From the NCBI GenBank assembly GCA_913055615.1, contig CAJXKK010000006.1, positions 1 through 64,000 on the forward strand: a stretch of 64,000 bases of DNA, written 5' to 3'. Within the stretch, counting starts at the first letter, position 1. Every line of letters begins with the position of its first letter. This DNA is from an uncultured Ectothiorhodospiraceae bacterium. GTDB taxonomy: Bacteria; Pseudomonadota; Gammaproteobacteria; XJ16; Halofilaceae. The translations under genes and the position numbers were made by a program. Of this stretch, positions 51,525 through 60,363 are shown one piece after another. The notes below the pieces were generated by a model. It searched no databases, had not been told where the DNA came from, and saw only the letters and a list, made by a program, of their open reading frames with translations.

Positions 51525-52550
51525 ATGATGCCCCGAATCATGCTGTTTGTACTGATGCTCGCGCCGCTTTCGGCGGCCGCTGATGCCGGCGCGGTCGCGA
51601 GCGGTGGCCGCGTGCTCAGTGACTCCCGGGAGCAGCGGCTCATCGACGCATTCGCGGATCTGGAGCGTACGCGCAATGTGCTCATTACCGTCGATGAGGA
51701 GCCAGTCGTCGAGCATGTCTACAGCGCCCCCGGGATCGACCAGCCGGCGAACATAAAGTCGGTCGCGAAAATCGTGATTTCCGCCCTGGTGGGAGCCGGC
51801 ATTGAACGCGGCGTCATCGATAGCGCCGACCAGCCGGTCGTCGAGCTGCTCGGTGACGCCGTACCGCCGGATGCCGATGCCCGTGTCGCCAGCATTACGG
51901 TGGGCAACCTCCTGTCCATGCAGGCGGGTCTGGAGCGCACGTCCGGGCGCAACTACGGGGAATGGGTCAACAGCGATGACTGGGTCGCATATGCGCTGTC
52001 ACGGGCGTTCGTCGATGAGCCGGGTGGCGACATGCTGTACTCCACGGGCAATTCACATATCCTGTCGGCCGCGCTGACGCACGCGAGTGGTCGCAGCACG
52101 CTGGAACTGGCCCGCGAGTGGCTGGGAGAGCCCCTGGATATCCGGATCCCCGCCTGGGATACCGACCCGCAGGGCATCTACTTCGGGGGCAATAACATGC
52201 GCCTGTCGGCTCGTGCCCTTGCGCGCATCGGCATGCTTTATCAGGGCGGTGGCGTCTTCGACGGCAAACGCGTGTTCGGTCCTGAATGGATCAAGAAGAG
52301 CTGGACCGGTCACACGCGTTCACGCTACACGGGAGACGCCTATGGCTATGGCTGGTTCACCACGGAACTCGCCGGCCAGACCGTCCGTTATGGCTGGGGG
52401 TATGGGGGACAGTTCCTGTACGTGGTACCCCGCCTGGATCTGATCGTGGTCCTGGTGTCCGATCCGACCCCACCGTCACCGCAATCCGAACTGGTGCGCC
52501 GGGTCCATGCGCTCGTCGCGAAAGAGGTCATTCCGGCCATACGTGATTGA
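51525..52550 (+). CDS. Serine beta-lactamase-like hydrolase (class C fold)
   Basis: A 341-residue exported protein of the beta-lactamase/D-Ala-D-Ala peptidase clan. A signal peptide (PRIMLFVLMLAPLSAAADA) leads into a domain with the SxxK nucleophile in SVAKIV (Ser79, Lys82), a tyrosine motif in MLYSTGNSHILS and a late RYGWGYGGQFLYV in place of the K-T-G motif. It could be an esterase or a peptidoglycan peptidase; true beta-lactamase activity is uncertain. Next to the L,D-transpeptidase, an envelope role is plausible. Confidence 0.85.
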   Translation: MMPRIMLFVLMLAPLSAAADAGAVASGGRVLSDSREQRLIDAFADLERTRNVLITVDEEPVVEHVYSAPGIDQPANIKSVAKIVISALVGAGIERGVIDSADQPVVELLGDAVPPDADARVASITVGNLLSMQAGLERTSGRNYGEWVNSDDWVAYALSRAFVDEPGGDMLYSTGNSHILSAALTHASGRSTLELAREWLGEPLDIRIPAWDTDPQGIYFGGNNMRLSARALARIGMLYQGGGVFDGKRVFGPEWIKKSWTGHTRSRYTGDAYGYGWFTTELAGQTVRYGWGYGGQFLYVVPRLDLIVVLVSDPTPPSPQSELVRRVHALVAKEVIPAIRD

Positions 52551-52702
52551 ACGATAGCGATGGGGGTTGTCGGTGCGCCCCGGGGCCATCGCCGTTTGCA
52601 GGGGCGAAAGCCTGAACAATCGGGCAACGTGGTCGGCAGGTTTGCCCGAACGGTAACCGCACGGCGTTTCGATACCGTAAACGATATACGAGGAAACGTT
52701 GG

Positions 52703-53263
52703 ATGAACGACCCGCATGACCCGGTCCCGGACGACATGCGCCCGAGGGCGCCGAAAATCGATGGCCTGGACGCGCAGCAGAAGACGCATGGGCGACGGCT
52801 GGCGCTGATCCACGACATGCATCTGCGTCAATTGGCCGCGGTCCGGAACGTGATGGAACAGGTTGCCGCGGGCCAAGCCTCGACGAAGAGGCTGAACGAG
52901 GCGGTTTCCTCCATCCAGATGACGCACAACTATCGCCAGTTCGGGGCGCTGTGCGGGCAGGAGTGTGCGGTCCTGACTTCCCATCACACGATCGAGGATG
53001 AATCCATCTTCCCGGCCCTGTCAGGATGTGACGAGGGCCTGCAGAGCGTTATCGAGCGCCTGATCGTGGAGCACGGGGTCATTCACGAACTCCTGGAGCA
53101 ACTGCAAGCCGCGGCAAGGCAGCTGGTCGATCGGCCAGCGGATGAGGCGTTCGCGCGTGTACAGAAGCATTTTTCGCGGATCGAAAGCGCCGTCCGCTCG
53201 CACTTCGGATACGAGCAGGAAGAGCTTGCCGATGCGCTTGGCTACTGGAATATCGCGGTGTAG
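52703..53263 (+). CDS. Hemerythrin-domain protein
   Basis: A 186-residue four-helix protein with the hemerythrin HHE-type iron ligands: HTIEDESIFPAL (His and Glu), IVEHGVIHELLEQL and, near the C-terminus, SHFGYEQEELADALGYWN. Such cytoplasmic proteins bind oxygen or nitric oxide or sense iron. The N-terminal extension of some 30 residues is polar. It precedes cidA/lrgB at 67 bp in the same direction. Confidence 0.88.
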   Translation: MNDPHDPVPDDMRPRAPKIDGLDAQQKTHGRRLALIHDMHLRQLAAVRNVMEQVAAGQASTKRLNEAVSSIQMTHNYRQFGALCGQECAVLTSHHTIEDESIFPALSGCDEGLQSVIERLIVEHGVIHELLEQLQAAARQLVDRPADEAFARVQKHFSRIESAVRSHFGYEQEELADALGYWNIAV

Positions 53264-53330
53264 CTTGATTGATCTCCAGGGCCCTGGGCGGTCGCCCCCG
53301 CTCCGCAGCCCGGCAACGCGAGGTAACGAG

Positions 53331-53687
53331 ATGATCGGCACGATTGCCCTGCTGCTCGGATTCCAGTTGGCCGGCGAAGTGGCCGTGCGCCTGCTTGGCG
53401 TGCCCGTGCCCGGGCCGGTCGCCGGTATGCTGATGCTGTTCGCGGCGCTGGCGATCCGCGGGGCCGTACCGGAGGAGGTCGCGACGGTGGCCAACGGCCT
53501 GCTCGCCCACCTCGCGCTGCTGTTCGTGCCGGCCGGCGTCGGCATTATCGCCCACACCGGGCGTCTCGAAGGGCTGTGGCCGGTCCTGCTGGTCGTGCTG
53601 ATCGCCAGCACGCTCATGGCCGTCGCCGTGACGGCCGTCACGCTGTCCGCCATGCGGCGCCTGCAGCGGGGGCGGGGCGGGTCATGA
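53331..53687 (+). CDS. cidA: CidA/LrgA family holin-like protein
   Basis: A 118-residue inner-membrane protein with four helices; FQLAGEVAVRLLGVPVPGPV, AGMLMLFAAL and LAHLALLFVPAGVGIIAH are family hallmarks. CidA/LrgA proteins act with LrgB-type partners in murein hydrolase control or transport of small metabolites such as pyruvate. The start ATG follows GGTAACGAG. The stop overlaps the start of the next gene (ATGA). Confidence 0.9.
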   Translation: MIGTIALLLGFQLAGEVAVRLLGVPVPGPVAGMLMLFAALAIRGAVPEEVATVANGLLAHLALLFVPAGVGIIAHTGRLEGLWPVLLVVLIASTLMAVAVTAVTLSAMRRLQRGRGGS

Positions 53688-54412
53688 GCGAACTGTTCGA
53701 GATCTGGGTGTATCTGGCCGAGCGGCCGCTGGTGTGGCTGACGGTGACGGTGCTCGTGTACTGGGCGGCGCACCGCCTGTACCTTCAGTGCAACGAACTG
53801 GCCCTGCTCAACCCGGTGCTGATCGCGGTGGTGGCGCTGGTGGGCATACTCGTCGCCACCGACACCGAGTACGGGACTTATTTCGAAGGCGCCCAGTTCG
53901 TGCATTTCCTGCTCGGGCCCGCGACCGTCGCGCTGGCCGTGCCGCTGTACGGCCAGGCGCATCGGCTGCGGCGCATGGGCCTGCCTCTCGCGCTGGCCCT
54001 GATTGCCGGATCAGTGACGGCGGTGGTAAGCGCGCTCGGGATCGGCTGGCTGCTGGGGCTCGAGTCGGACGTTCTGCGCTCGCTGATGCCGAAATCCGTC
54101 ACGACCCCGGTGGCGATGGGAATCTCGGAGCAGATCGGCGGTCTGCCGTCGCTGACCGCCGTGCTCGTGATCCTGACCGGGATCACCGGCGCGGTGCTCG
54201 CGATGCCGCTGCTGCATCTGCTCGGCTACGGCCCGGAAGACGCCACGGCCAAGGGGTTTGCGCTGGGTGTCAGTGCGCACGGGATCGGCACCGCGCGCGC
54301 CTTCCAGCACAGTGAGGAGGCGGGCGCGTTCGCCGGCCTCGGCATGGGACTCAACGCGCTCCTCACGGCCCTGCTGGTGCCTTTGATCGACGCGCTCGTC
54401 GTGGCGTTTTGA
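53684..54412 (+). CDS. lrgB: LrgB/CidB family membrane protein
   Basis: A 242-residue membrane protein, usual partner of CidA. MPKSVTTPVAMGISEQIGGL and AKGFALGVSAHGIGTARAFQ are the strongly conserved LrgB motifs. About seven helices. Translationally coupled to cidA, so the two form one complex. Confidence 0.93.
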   Translation: MSELFEIWVYLAERPLVWLTVTVLVYWAAHRLYLQCNELALLNPVLIAVVALVGILVATDTEYGTYFEGAQFVHFLLGPATVALAVPLYGQAHRLRRMGLPLALALIAGSVTAVVSALGIGWLLGLESDVLRSLMPKSVTTPVAMGISEQIGGLPSLTAVLVILTGITGAVLAMPLLHLLGYGPEDATAKGFALGVSAHGIGTARAFQHSEEAGAFAGLGMGLNALLTALLVPLIDALVVAF

Positions 54413-54518
54413 CGCTGTCGAGTCCGGACTCGACAGTATGGTCGCGCGCGCGAGTGCGGTACGCTGCGCAGTTGCCGGCCGGCCTGAGCGAGCGCGCGGC
54501 AAAGCCCCCTTGCGCGGG

Positions 54519-55649
54519 ATGATCACTGACGACGGGAGCACGACACCGGTGTCCGATTTCGGCTTCGAGCTTGAACCCAATACCCATCCGGCGAGCGACG
54601 ACGCGCGCGCGGGGATCCTGGCCGATCCGGGCTTCGGGCGTTACTTCACCGACCACATGGCCCACGTCCGCTGGACGCAGGATGGGGGTTGGCACGGTGC
54701 CGCCGTTCGTCCCTACGCGCCGCTCCAGCTCGATCCGGCGACCGCAGTGCTGCACTACGCCCAGGAGATATTCGAGGGCATCAAGGCCTACCGCCATGCC
54801 GACGGCTCCGTCTGGGCCTTCCGCCCGGAGAAGAATGCCGAGCGCTTCCGCAACTCGGCCCGCCGCCTGGCGCTGCCGGAACTCGACACCGGAACGTTCG
54901 TCAACTCGCTCAAGGCGCTGGTCAGCCAGGACGCCGATTGGGTTCCGACACCCCGCAACGCCGCCGATGAATCCAGCCTGTATCTGCGGCCGTTCATGAT
55001 CGCCCGCGAACCGTTTCTCGGCGTGCGCCCATCGACCGAGGTCGATTATTTCGTCATCGCCTCGCCGGCCGCGGCGTATTTCCGCGGCGGCGTCCAGCCG
55101 GTTTCGATCTGGCTGTCGTCCGCGTATACGCGGGCCGCGCCCGGCGGTACGGGCGCCGCCAAGTGTGGCGGCAACTACGCGGCGTCGCTGGCGGCGCAGA
55201 AGGAGGCGGCGGCCCACGACTGTGACCAGGTCGCGTTCCTGGACGCCGTCGAGCACCGCTGGGTCGAGGAACTCGGCGGCATGAACCTGTTCTTCGTGTT
55301 CCGCGACGGGCGCATCGTGACGCCGGCGCTGACCGGCACCATCCTGGAAGGCGTGACCCGCGATTCCGTCCTGCAGCTCGCGCGTGACGCGGGCTACGAG
55401 ACCGAGGAGCGGCCGATCAGCATCGATGAATGGCGGGAAACCGCCGCCTCCGGTGAGCTCTGCGAAGTGTTCGCCTGCGGCACCGCCGCGGTGATCACGC
55501 CGATCGGCGTCCTTTGCAGTGAAGATGAGCGGATCGTCTGCACGCCGGACAGCGGTGGCGAGGTCGGGCTGACGCTCCGCACGCGCCTGCTGGATCTGCA
55601 GTACGGCCGCAGCAAAGATCCCAGGGGCTGGCTGACGCGCCTGGCCTGA
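54519..55649 (+). CDS. ilvE: Branched-chain amino acid aminotransferase
   Basis: A 376-residue fold-type IV PLP enzyme that interconverts leucine, isoleucine and valine with their 2-oxo acids. The PLP lysine is Lys215 in TGAAKCGGNYAASLAAQ. Further motifs are HYAQEIFEGIKAYRH, FRPEKNAERFRNSARRL and GMNLFFVF. Length and type match the BCAT-II group of eukaryotic-like enzymes. I took the ATG at 54519; the upstream frame is Arg/Ala-rich. Not linked to other ilv genes here. Confidence 0.93.
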   Translation: MITDDGSTTPVSDFGFELEPNTHPASDDARAGILADPGFGRYFTDHMAHVRWTQDGGWHGAAVRPYAPLQLDPATAVLHYAQEIFEGIKAYRHADGSVWAFRPEKNAERFRNSARRLALPELDTGTFVNSLKALVSQDADWVPTPRNAADESSLYLRPFMIAREPFLGVRPSTEVDYFVIASPAAAYFRGGVQPVSIWLSSAYTRAAPGGTGAAKCGGNYAASLAAQKEAAAHDCDQVAFLDAVEHRWVEELGGMNLFFVFRDGRIVTPALTGTILEGVTRDSVLQLARDAGYETEERPISIDEWRETAASGELCEVFACGTAAVITPIGVLCSEDERIVCTPDSGGEVGLTLRTRLLDLQYGRSKDPRGWLTRLA

Positions 55650-55720
55650 GCGCCGTCACCCGGATTCCGCCAGCGCTCCGTCCGGGGCGACTGCAGCGGT
55701 CCGGCGTACCGTGACCTGCC

Positions 55721-56011
55721 TTATTCTTCATCGCGCCCACCGCTGTCGTCACCGCGGATCAGCGCGAGCTTGCGGCGGCGGTATTCGTCCTCGTCGATCT
55801 CGCCGCGCCGCCGCTGCTCCTCGAGGCGGCCCAGATCCACGGTGCTCATATCGAGGTCCTGCCCACAGCGTGGGCAGGCCGGTGTCCCGGGGTGCGCCGC
55901 GAAGCCGCAGCGGGCGCAGACCGGGCCGCCCCGGCGTCTTGGCCGGAACAGGTACCAGGCGGCCGCGATGAGCGCGACCAGCACGATGATGCGCCATATG
56001 CCGGAATCCAT
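55721..56011 (-). CDS. Zinc-ribbon and SHOCT-domain membrane protein
   Basis: A 96-residue protein with an N-terminal membrane helix (IWRIIVLVALIAAAWYLF), a double-cysteine ribbon (CARCGFAAHPGTPACPRCG) and a C-terminal SHOCT motif (DLGRLEEQRRRGEIDEDEYR). The ribbon probably binds zinc; SHOCT domains help oligomerisation. Function unknown. Stands alone between the BCAT gene and a LysR gene. Confidence 0.82.
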   Translation of the reverse strand: MDSGIWRIIVLVALIAAAWYLFRPRRRGGPVCARCGFAAHPGTPACPRCGQDLDMSTVDLGRLEEQRRRGEIDEDEYRRRKLALIRGDDSGGRDEE

Positions 56012-56074
56012 GGTGATTCCCCGTATCGTCTCGCGACTGCTTCAGTCTGGCATCGATGCCGTCCCACTTGGGAT

Positions 56075-57004
56075 TCACGGCGGGATGCGCTTGTCGCCGG
56101 TCGTGGTTGTCGCCACCGCCGCTCGGATGATCTCGACCAGCCGCCTCGCGCCGGGGCCGACCGTATCCGGATCCGCCGTGGCCAGGTAGAGGGTCGCCCG
56201 GAATTCGGCGCCCTCGTTGAGCGGCAGGGGGCGGAGCTGGTCCGAGGCCAGTTCCTCGCGGATCAGGTCTTCAGCGAACCATGCGAAGCCGAGACCCATG
56301 CAGGCGGCGCGGATCGAGGTCGCCTTGTGGCTCACGGTCCAGCGTTGTTCCGTAACCCCCTGACCTTTGTCCGGCTCCCGTCGGGTCGCCGTGTCGCGGA
56401 CGAACAGATGGCGGTACTCGCGCAGATCCTGGTGGGTCAGGGTGCGGCCGAGCCGGTGGAGAGGGTGAGAGGGTGCCGCCACGGCCATGAAGCGGACATG
56501 CATCAGCGGGTCGCCGACGTAGCCGGGCGGGACCCGCGAGCAGATCGCGAGCTGCACCTGGCCTTGGCCGAGCAGCTCTTCGGTGCCCCCGAGGACCGAC
56601 TCGTAGAGTTCGATCCGGGTCTCCGGACGCTCTTCCGCGAATCGCTGCAGGCATTGCAGCAGCAGCCATGTCGGGAAGACGATCTCCACCGCCAGGCGCA
56701 GCTCCGCCTCCTGGCCTTCGGCGAGTGCGGCGGCGGCGCGCTCGACGCGCTCGGATTCCCGCAGCAGCGCCTTGCCGCGGCGATACAGGACCCGGCCGCC
56801 CTCGGTCAGGGCCGCCCGCCGCCCTTCCAGTTCGAAGACATCGACACCGAGTTGTTCCTCGATCTTGTGCACGGCGTAGCTGATTGTCGACTGGGTGCGG
56901 TGCAGTTCTTCGGCGGCCTGGGCGTAACCGCCGGCGTCGACCACGGCGACGAGTGCCTGCCACTGATCGAGGGTGACGCGCGAGCGGTGCATGGATCGAA
57001 CCAT
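56075..57004 (-). CDS. LysR family transcriptional regulator
   Basis: A 309-residue regulator. The helix-turn-helix is in LVAVVDAGGYAQAAEELHRT, followed by STISYAVHKIEEQLGVDVFE; the effector-binding domain follows (EIVFPTWLLLQCLQRFAEER). It is divergent from the azoreductase gene with an 86-bp spacer, so it probably controls that gene in response to a quinone or electrophile. Confidence 0.9.
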   Translation of the reverse strand: MVRSMHRSRVTLDQWQALVAVVDAGGYAQAAEELHRTQSTISYAVHKIEEQLGVDVFELEGRRAALTEGGRVLYRRGKALLRESERVERAAAALAEGQEAELRLAVEIVFPTWLLLQCLQRFAEERPETRIELYESVLGGTEELLGQGQVQLAICSRVPPGYVGDPLMHVRFMAVAAPSHPLHRLGRTLTHQDLREYRHLFVRDTATRREPDKGQGVTEQRWTVSHKATSIRAACMGLGFAWFAEDLIREELASDQLRPLPLNEGAEFRATLYLATADPDTVGPGARRLVEIIRAAVATTTTGDKRIPP

Positions 57005-57090
57005 TCGATGGAATATGGCGAAAGAATCCGCTTTTTTATCGTCTTTATCAATCGTTTAATGCGCACACATCGAACGAGGAGGAGCACCAC

Positions 57091-57693
57091 ATGAAAACGA
57101 TCCTGCAACTCAACAACAGCGTGTTCAGTGATGAAGGGCAGTCGTCGCAGCTCGCGGACCAGTTTGTCGCACGCGTGCGTGGAGAAGATCCCGAGGCCCG
57201 CGTGATCCGCCGTGACCTCGCCGAACATCCGGTACCACACCTCAACCAGGCGACGTTCTTCGCCGGCCTGACGGCCGCCGATGAGCGCACTGCGGAGCAG
57301 GCGCAGGCGGCTGCTCATGCGGATACGCTGGTGGCTGAGCTGCAGAGCGCGGACACGGTGGTGATCGGGGTCCCCGTCTACAATTTCCTGATCCCGTCGA
57401 CACTCAAGGCATGGTTCGACCACGTGGCTCGCGCGGGTACCACCTTCCGGTATACCGAGAATGGCCCCGAGGGGCTGCTCGAGGGCAAGCGCGCGCACAT
57501 CTTCGTGACCAGTGGTGGCCAGTACGCGGGCACCGATATCGATTTCGCCGCGCCGTACGTCAAATATATGCTCGGCTTTCTCGGGATCACCGATGTCACC
57601 GTCACGCGCGCCGAGGGCCTCGCCATGGGCGAGGAAACCAGCCTGGCGGCGCTGGAATCGGCCCGCGAGCGGGTCGATGGTCTCGCGGCGTAA
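57091..57693 (+). CDS. azoR: FMN-dependent NADH:quinone/azo reductase
   Basis: A 200-residue flavodoxin-like reductase that uses NADH to reduce quinones and azo compounds, giving protection from electrophiles. QLNNSVFSDEGQSSQLADQF, GVPVYNFLIPSTLKAWFDHV and the C-terminal VTRAEGLAMGEE match AzoR. GAGGAGGAG upstream of the ATG is a strong ribosome site. Regulated by the divergent LysR gene, by position. Confidence 0.93.
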   Translation: MKTILQLNNSVFSDEGQSSQLADQFVARVRGEDPEARVIRRDLAEHPVPHLNQATFFAGLTAADERTAEQAQAAAHADTLVAELQSADTVVIGVPVYNFLIPSTLKAWFDHVARAGTTFRYTENGPEGLLEGKRAHIFVTSGGQYAGTDIDFAAPYVKYMLGFLGITDVTVTRAEGLAMGEETSLAALESARERVDGLAA

Positions 57694-57842
57694 TCGGCGC
57701 GCCCTCTCGGGATATCGTGGGGCAGCACGTGCGCGTGCCGCTCCAAGCCCCGAACAGGGCCGGAATCCGGATCCCGATTGGGGTGCGAGTGGTCAACCCA
57801 TGTATCCTTGTCGGCCCAGTCAATCTACCCCGGGAGACCTTT

Positions 57843-58973
57843 ATGGCCGCTGAACCGCATACCTGCGTGGATCCGGACGGACTGCTCGAATATTCGGTCG
57901 TCTATACCGACCGTTCACTCAACCACATGTCCGCGGCCTTCCAGGGCGTGATGCGCGATCTCTCCGCGGCGCTGAAGCGCGTTTATCACGCCCATTCGGC
58001 CGTGATCATCCCCGGCAGCGGCACGTTCGGGATGGAGGCCGTGGCGCGCCAGTTCGCTACCGGGCGCAACTGCATGGTGATCCGCAACGGCTGGTTCAGT
58101 TACCGCTGGACCCAGATCTTCGAGATGGGTGACATCCCCGGCCAGGCTACCGTCGTGAAGGCCCGTCAGACGGGCGCGGACTCGCGCGCGCCCTTCGCGC
58201 CGGCGCCGATCGAGGAGGTCGAGGCCCGGATCCGGGACGAGCGCCCGGGAGTGGTCTGCGCGCCGCATGTCGAGACCTCCGCCGGCATCATGCTGCCCGA
58301 CGACTACATCCGGCGCGTTGCCGCCGCCGTGCACGAAGTCGGTGGCCTGTTCGTGCTCGATTGCATCGCCTCCGGCACGCTCTGGGTCGATATGCAGGCA
58401 ACCGGCGTGGACGTGCTCATCACCGCCCCACAGAAGGGCTGGACCGGGACCCCGTGCTGCGCGATGGTCATGCTCAGCGAGACCGCCCGGCAACGGATCG
58501 AGGAGACGACCAGCACAAGCTTCTCGATCGATCTGCGCAAGTGGCTGCAGATCATGGAGACCTACGAAGGCGGTGGTCACGCCTATCACGCGACCATGCC
58601 CACCGATGGCCTGCGCCGTCTGCGCGAGGTCATGGAAGAGACCGAGAAAGATGGACTCGACAACGTACGCGCGGCACAGCAGAAACTGGGCGATCGCGTG
58701 CGCTCGCTGCTGGTTCGCCATGGCTATAAAAGCGTCGCCGCGGAGGGTTTCCAGGCACCCAGCGTCGTGGTCAGCTACGCGGACGATGGCGGTATCGTCG
58801 GGCGTTTCGCCGGCGCAGGGCTGCAGGTTGCCGGCGCCGTGGCGCTGATGTGTGATGAACCCGATGACTACCAGGCCTTCCGGATCGGTCTTTTCGGTCT
58901 CGACAAGCTCGAGCACATCGACCGCACCGTCGAGCGCCTCGAGCACGCCCTGGAGCGGCTCGAACGCGAGTAG
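57843..58973 (+). CDS. Class V aminotransferase
   Basis: A 376-residue PLP enzyme of the alanine-glyoxylate/serine-pyruvate transaminase type. VIIPGSGTFGMEAVARQFAT forms the phosphate-binding region, Asp173 lies in LFVLDCIASGTLWVDM, and the PLP lysine is Lys198 in VLITAPQKGWTGTPCCA. It likely makes glycine or an amino acid from an oxo acid. A remnant of a D-2-hydroxyacid dehydrogenase, a common partner in glyoxylate/hydroxypyruvate use, follows. Confidence 0.9.
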   Translation: MAAEPHTCVDPDGLLEYSVVYTDRSLNHMSAAFQGVMRDLSAALKRVYHAHSAVIIPGSGTFGMEAVARQFATGRNCMVIRNGWFSYRWTQIFEMGDIPGQATVVKARQTGADSRAPFAPAPIEEVEARIRDERPGVVCAPHVETSAGIMLPDDYIRRVAAAVHEVGGLFVLDCIASGTLWVDMQATGVDVLITAPQKGWTGTPCCAMVMLSETARQRIEETTSTSFSIDLRKWLQIMETYEGGGHAYHATMPTDGLRRLREVMEETEKDGLDNVRAAQQKLGDRVRSLLVRHGYKSVAAEGFQAPSVVVSYADDGGIVGRFAGAGLQVAGAVALMCDEPDDYQAFRIGLFGLDKLEHIDRTVERLEHALERLERE

Positions 58974-58987
58974 ACCTCTGGCGGGGC

Positions 58988-59018
58988 GCCGGCTGGCTCC
59001 CTTCGGTCGCAAGCCGGC
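58988..59018 (+). repeat. REP-like hairpin, family 1
   Basis: A 31-bp palindrome-ended unit (GCCGGCT ... AGCCGGC) that is the near-exact reverse complement of 12392-12422, placed 15 bp after the aminotransferase stop codon. Confidence 0.8.
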
Positions 59019-59062
59019 CTGCGGGGAGACTGGCTTTGGGCGTTCGGGGTGCTGGACCGTAG

Positions 59063-59091
59063 GCCGGCTCTTGCCGAAGGCAACAGCCGGC
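59063..59091 (+). repeat. REP-like hairpin, related second unit
   Basis: GCCGGCTCTTGCCGAAGGCA continuing to AGCCGGC: the same 7-bp ends, but here the inside also pairs (TTGCC/GGCAA), making a long stem with a 3-base loop. Together with the unit at 58988 it forms a two-hairpin cluster. Confidence 0.75.
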
Positions 59092-59165
59092 GCCTCCTGG
59101 TCGTTTTCCGATTATCCCCAGCGATTGCCTGCGTCCGGACCACTAAACGCAACGGGGTAGTTCCA

Positions 59166-59897
59166 ATGAAGGTGCTGTTGACCTGGCAGGCCCACGCCGA
59201 CGAAATCGAGCGCGCGCGCGCCGCTCTTCCGGCCGGGACGGATGTCTTGGCGCATGCGCAGATCCCGTCGTTTTCGCGCTTCGATGCCTCGTACGAAGGG
59301 CTGGCCGTCGAGGCGCGCGATGCCGATGTCCTGATGGGCTTTTGTCTGCCGCCCGGCATCCTGGATGTTGCTGAAAACCTCAAGCTCATCTGCTGGATGC
59401 ATGCCGGCGTCAATCGACTCGATTCCGCGAAGCCCATGGAGAAGGGCATCCGCGTGTGCAACTCGAGTGGCGCCAACGGCGCGGCCGTCGCCGAGCATGG
59501 GATGGCGCTGCTGCTGGGCAGCGCGAAGCGCCTGGTCATGAAACAGCAGGCCATGCGCGAGGCGGAGTATTTCCCGCTGTATGAACCGGAAACCCGCTCG
59601 GCGATGCTGTCCGGGCGCACGCTGCTGGTCATCGGCCTGGGCAAAATCGGTACGGCCATCGCGAAATTCGCGCAGGCTTTCGATATGCATGTCATGGCGA
59701 TCCGCCGTCACCCCGAGCGCGGCGGCGATCAAGTCGACAGCGTGCATGGGCCGGATGAGCTGCTGGATCTGCTGCCACAGGCGGATTACGTCATGCTCGC
59801 GACGCCGATCACCGGCTAGACCGAGCACTTCTTCGGTGAGCGCGAACTCGGCGCGATGAAGCCGACGGCGTTCCTGATCAACATCGCGCGCGGCATG
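59166..59897 (+). pseudogene. D-2-hydroxyacid dehydrogenase, nonsense-mutated and truncated
   Basis: The frame encodes a good NAD-dependent D-2-hydroxyacid dehydrogenase for 217 codons, with LLVIGLGKIGTAIAKFAQAF as NAD site, then hits TAG at 59817 after LATPITG. The same frame goes on with TEHFFGERELGAMKPTAFLI and NIARG, exactly as the family continues, so one base change (GAG to TAG) explains the stop. After NIARG the catalytic Glu/His part is replaced by unrelated sequence. A recent and double loss of function. Confidence 0.88.
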
Positions 59898-59907
59898 AGA
59901 TCCACGG

Positions 59908-59933
59908 AAAAAAGGCCCCGCGCGCGCGGGGCC
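59908..59933 (-). terminator. Rho-independent terminator of the small basic gene
   Basis: On the minus strand GGCCCCGCGCGCGCGGGGCC (59914-59933) is followed by six T. A perfect GC stem with a U-tract, 72 bp beyond the stop of the minus-strand gene. Confidence 0.85.
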
Positions 59934-60004
59934 GAACAGGAGATGAACATACCGGGCTTACTACCCCGTTCGGCTCTGGAGGTAGGCCGAACGGTCATGC
60001 GCCG

Positions 60005-60259
60005 CTATGCCGGGCTGCCCCCGTGCGTAGCGGAGTGGCGCTGCGGGGCCGGGCCGGTCAGCGCCCGCATCCGGCGGCGCCAGCGACGTCGGGAGCGCAG
60101 CCACAGGGCCTGAAAGGCCCGGGCCCGCAGCATTCTTCCCCGCATGATCAGTCGTTCCATCTCGGCCTCGGTGCGGCCAGGCTCGATCGACTGTCGGTGC
60201 AGGTGTCGGGTTGCATTCCCATACCGTTCGAGACTCTCGGGACTTCGCAGATGCATCAT
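60005..60259 (-). CDS. Small basic hypothetical protein
   Basis: An 84-residue protein with a MMHLRSPESLERYGNATRHL start and a strongly basic helix, RARAFQALWLRSRRRWRRRM. GGGAGGACGAA before the ATG is a strong ribosome site, and a complete terminator follows, so it is a real, separately transcribed gene. The Arg-rich helix resembles small DUF1127-like proteins in feel, but I cannot place it in a family. It could bind RNA or the membrane. Confidence 0.7.
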   Translation of the reverse strand: MMHLRSPESLERYGNATRHLHRQSIEPGRTEAEMERLIMRGRMLRARAFQALWLRSRRRWRRRMRALTGPAPQRHSATHGGSPA

Positions 60260-60363
60260 TTCGTCCTCCCGTGCTCACGGGACGCATCCTGCTGCAATCA
60301 TATCCGTTGAAAAATGCATCAAATGGAATTGCACTTGTTCCATTCCGTTGAGAATATCCGGGT

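Noticed and set aside
51525-52550. Acquired beta-lactamase resistance gene
   Set aside because: The K-T-G motif is missing and the codon style matches its neighbours; more likely a resident esterase or peptidase of the same fold.
59817-59819. In-frame TAG as pyrrolysine or programmed readthrough
   Set aside because: The family has Glu at this place and the C-terminal catalytic part is missing, so readthrough would not restore an enzyme.
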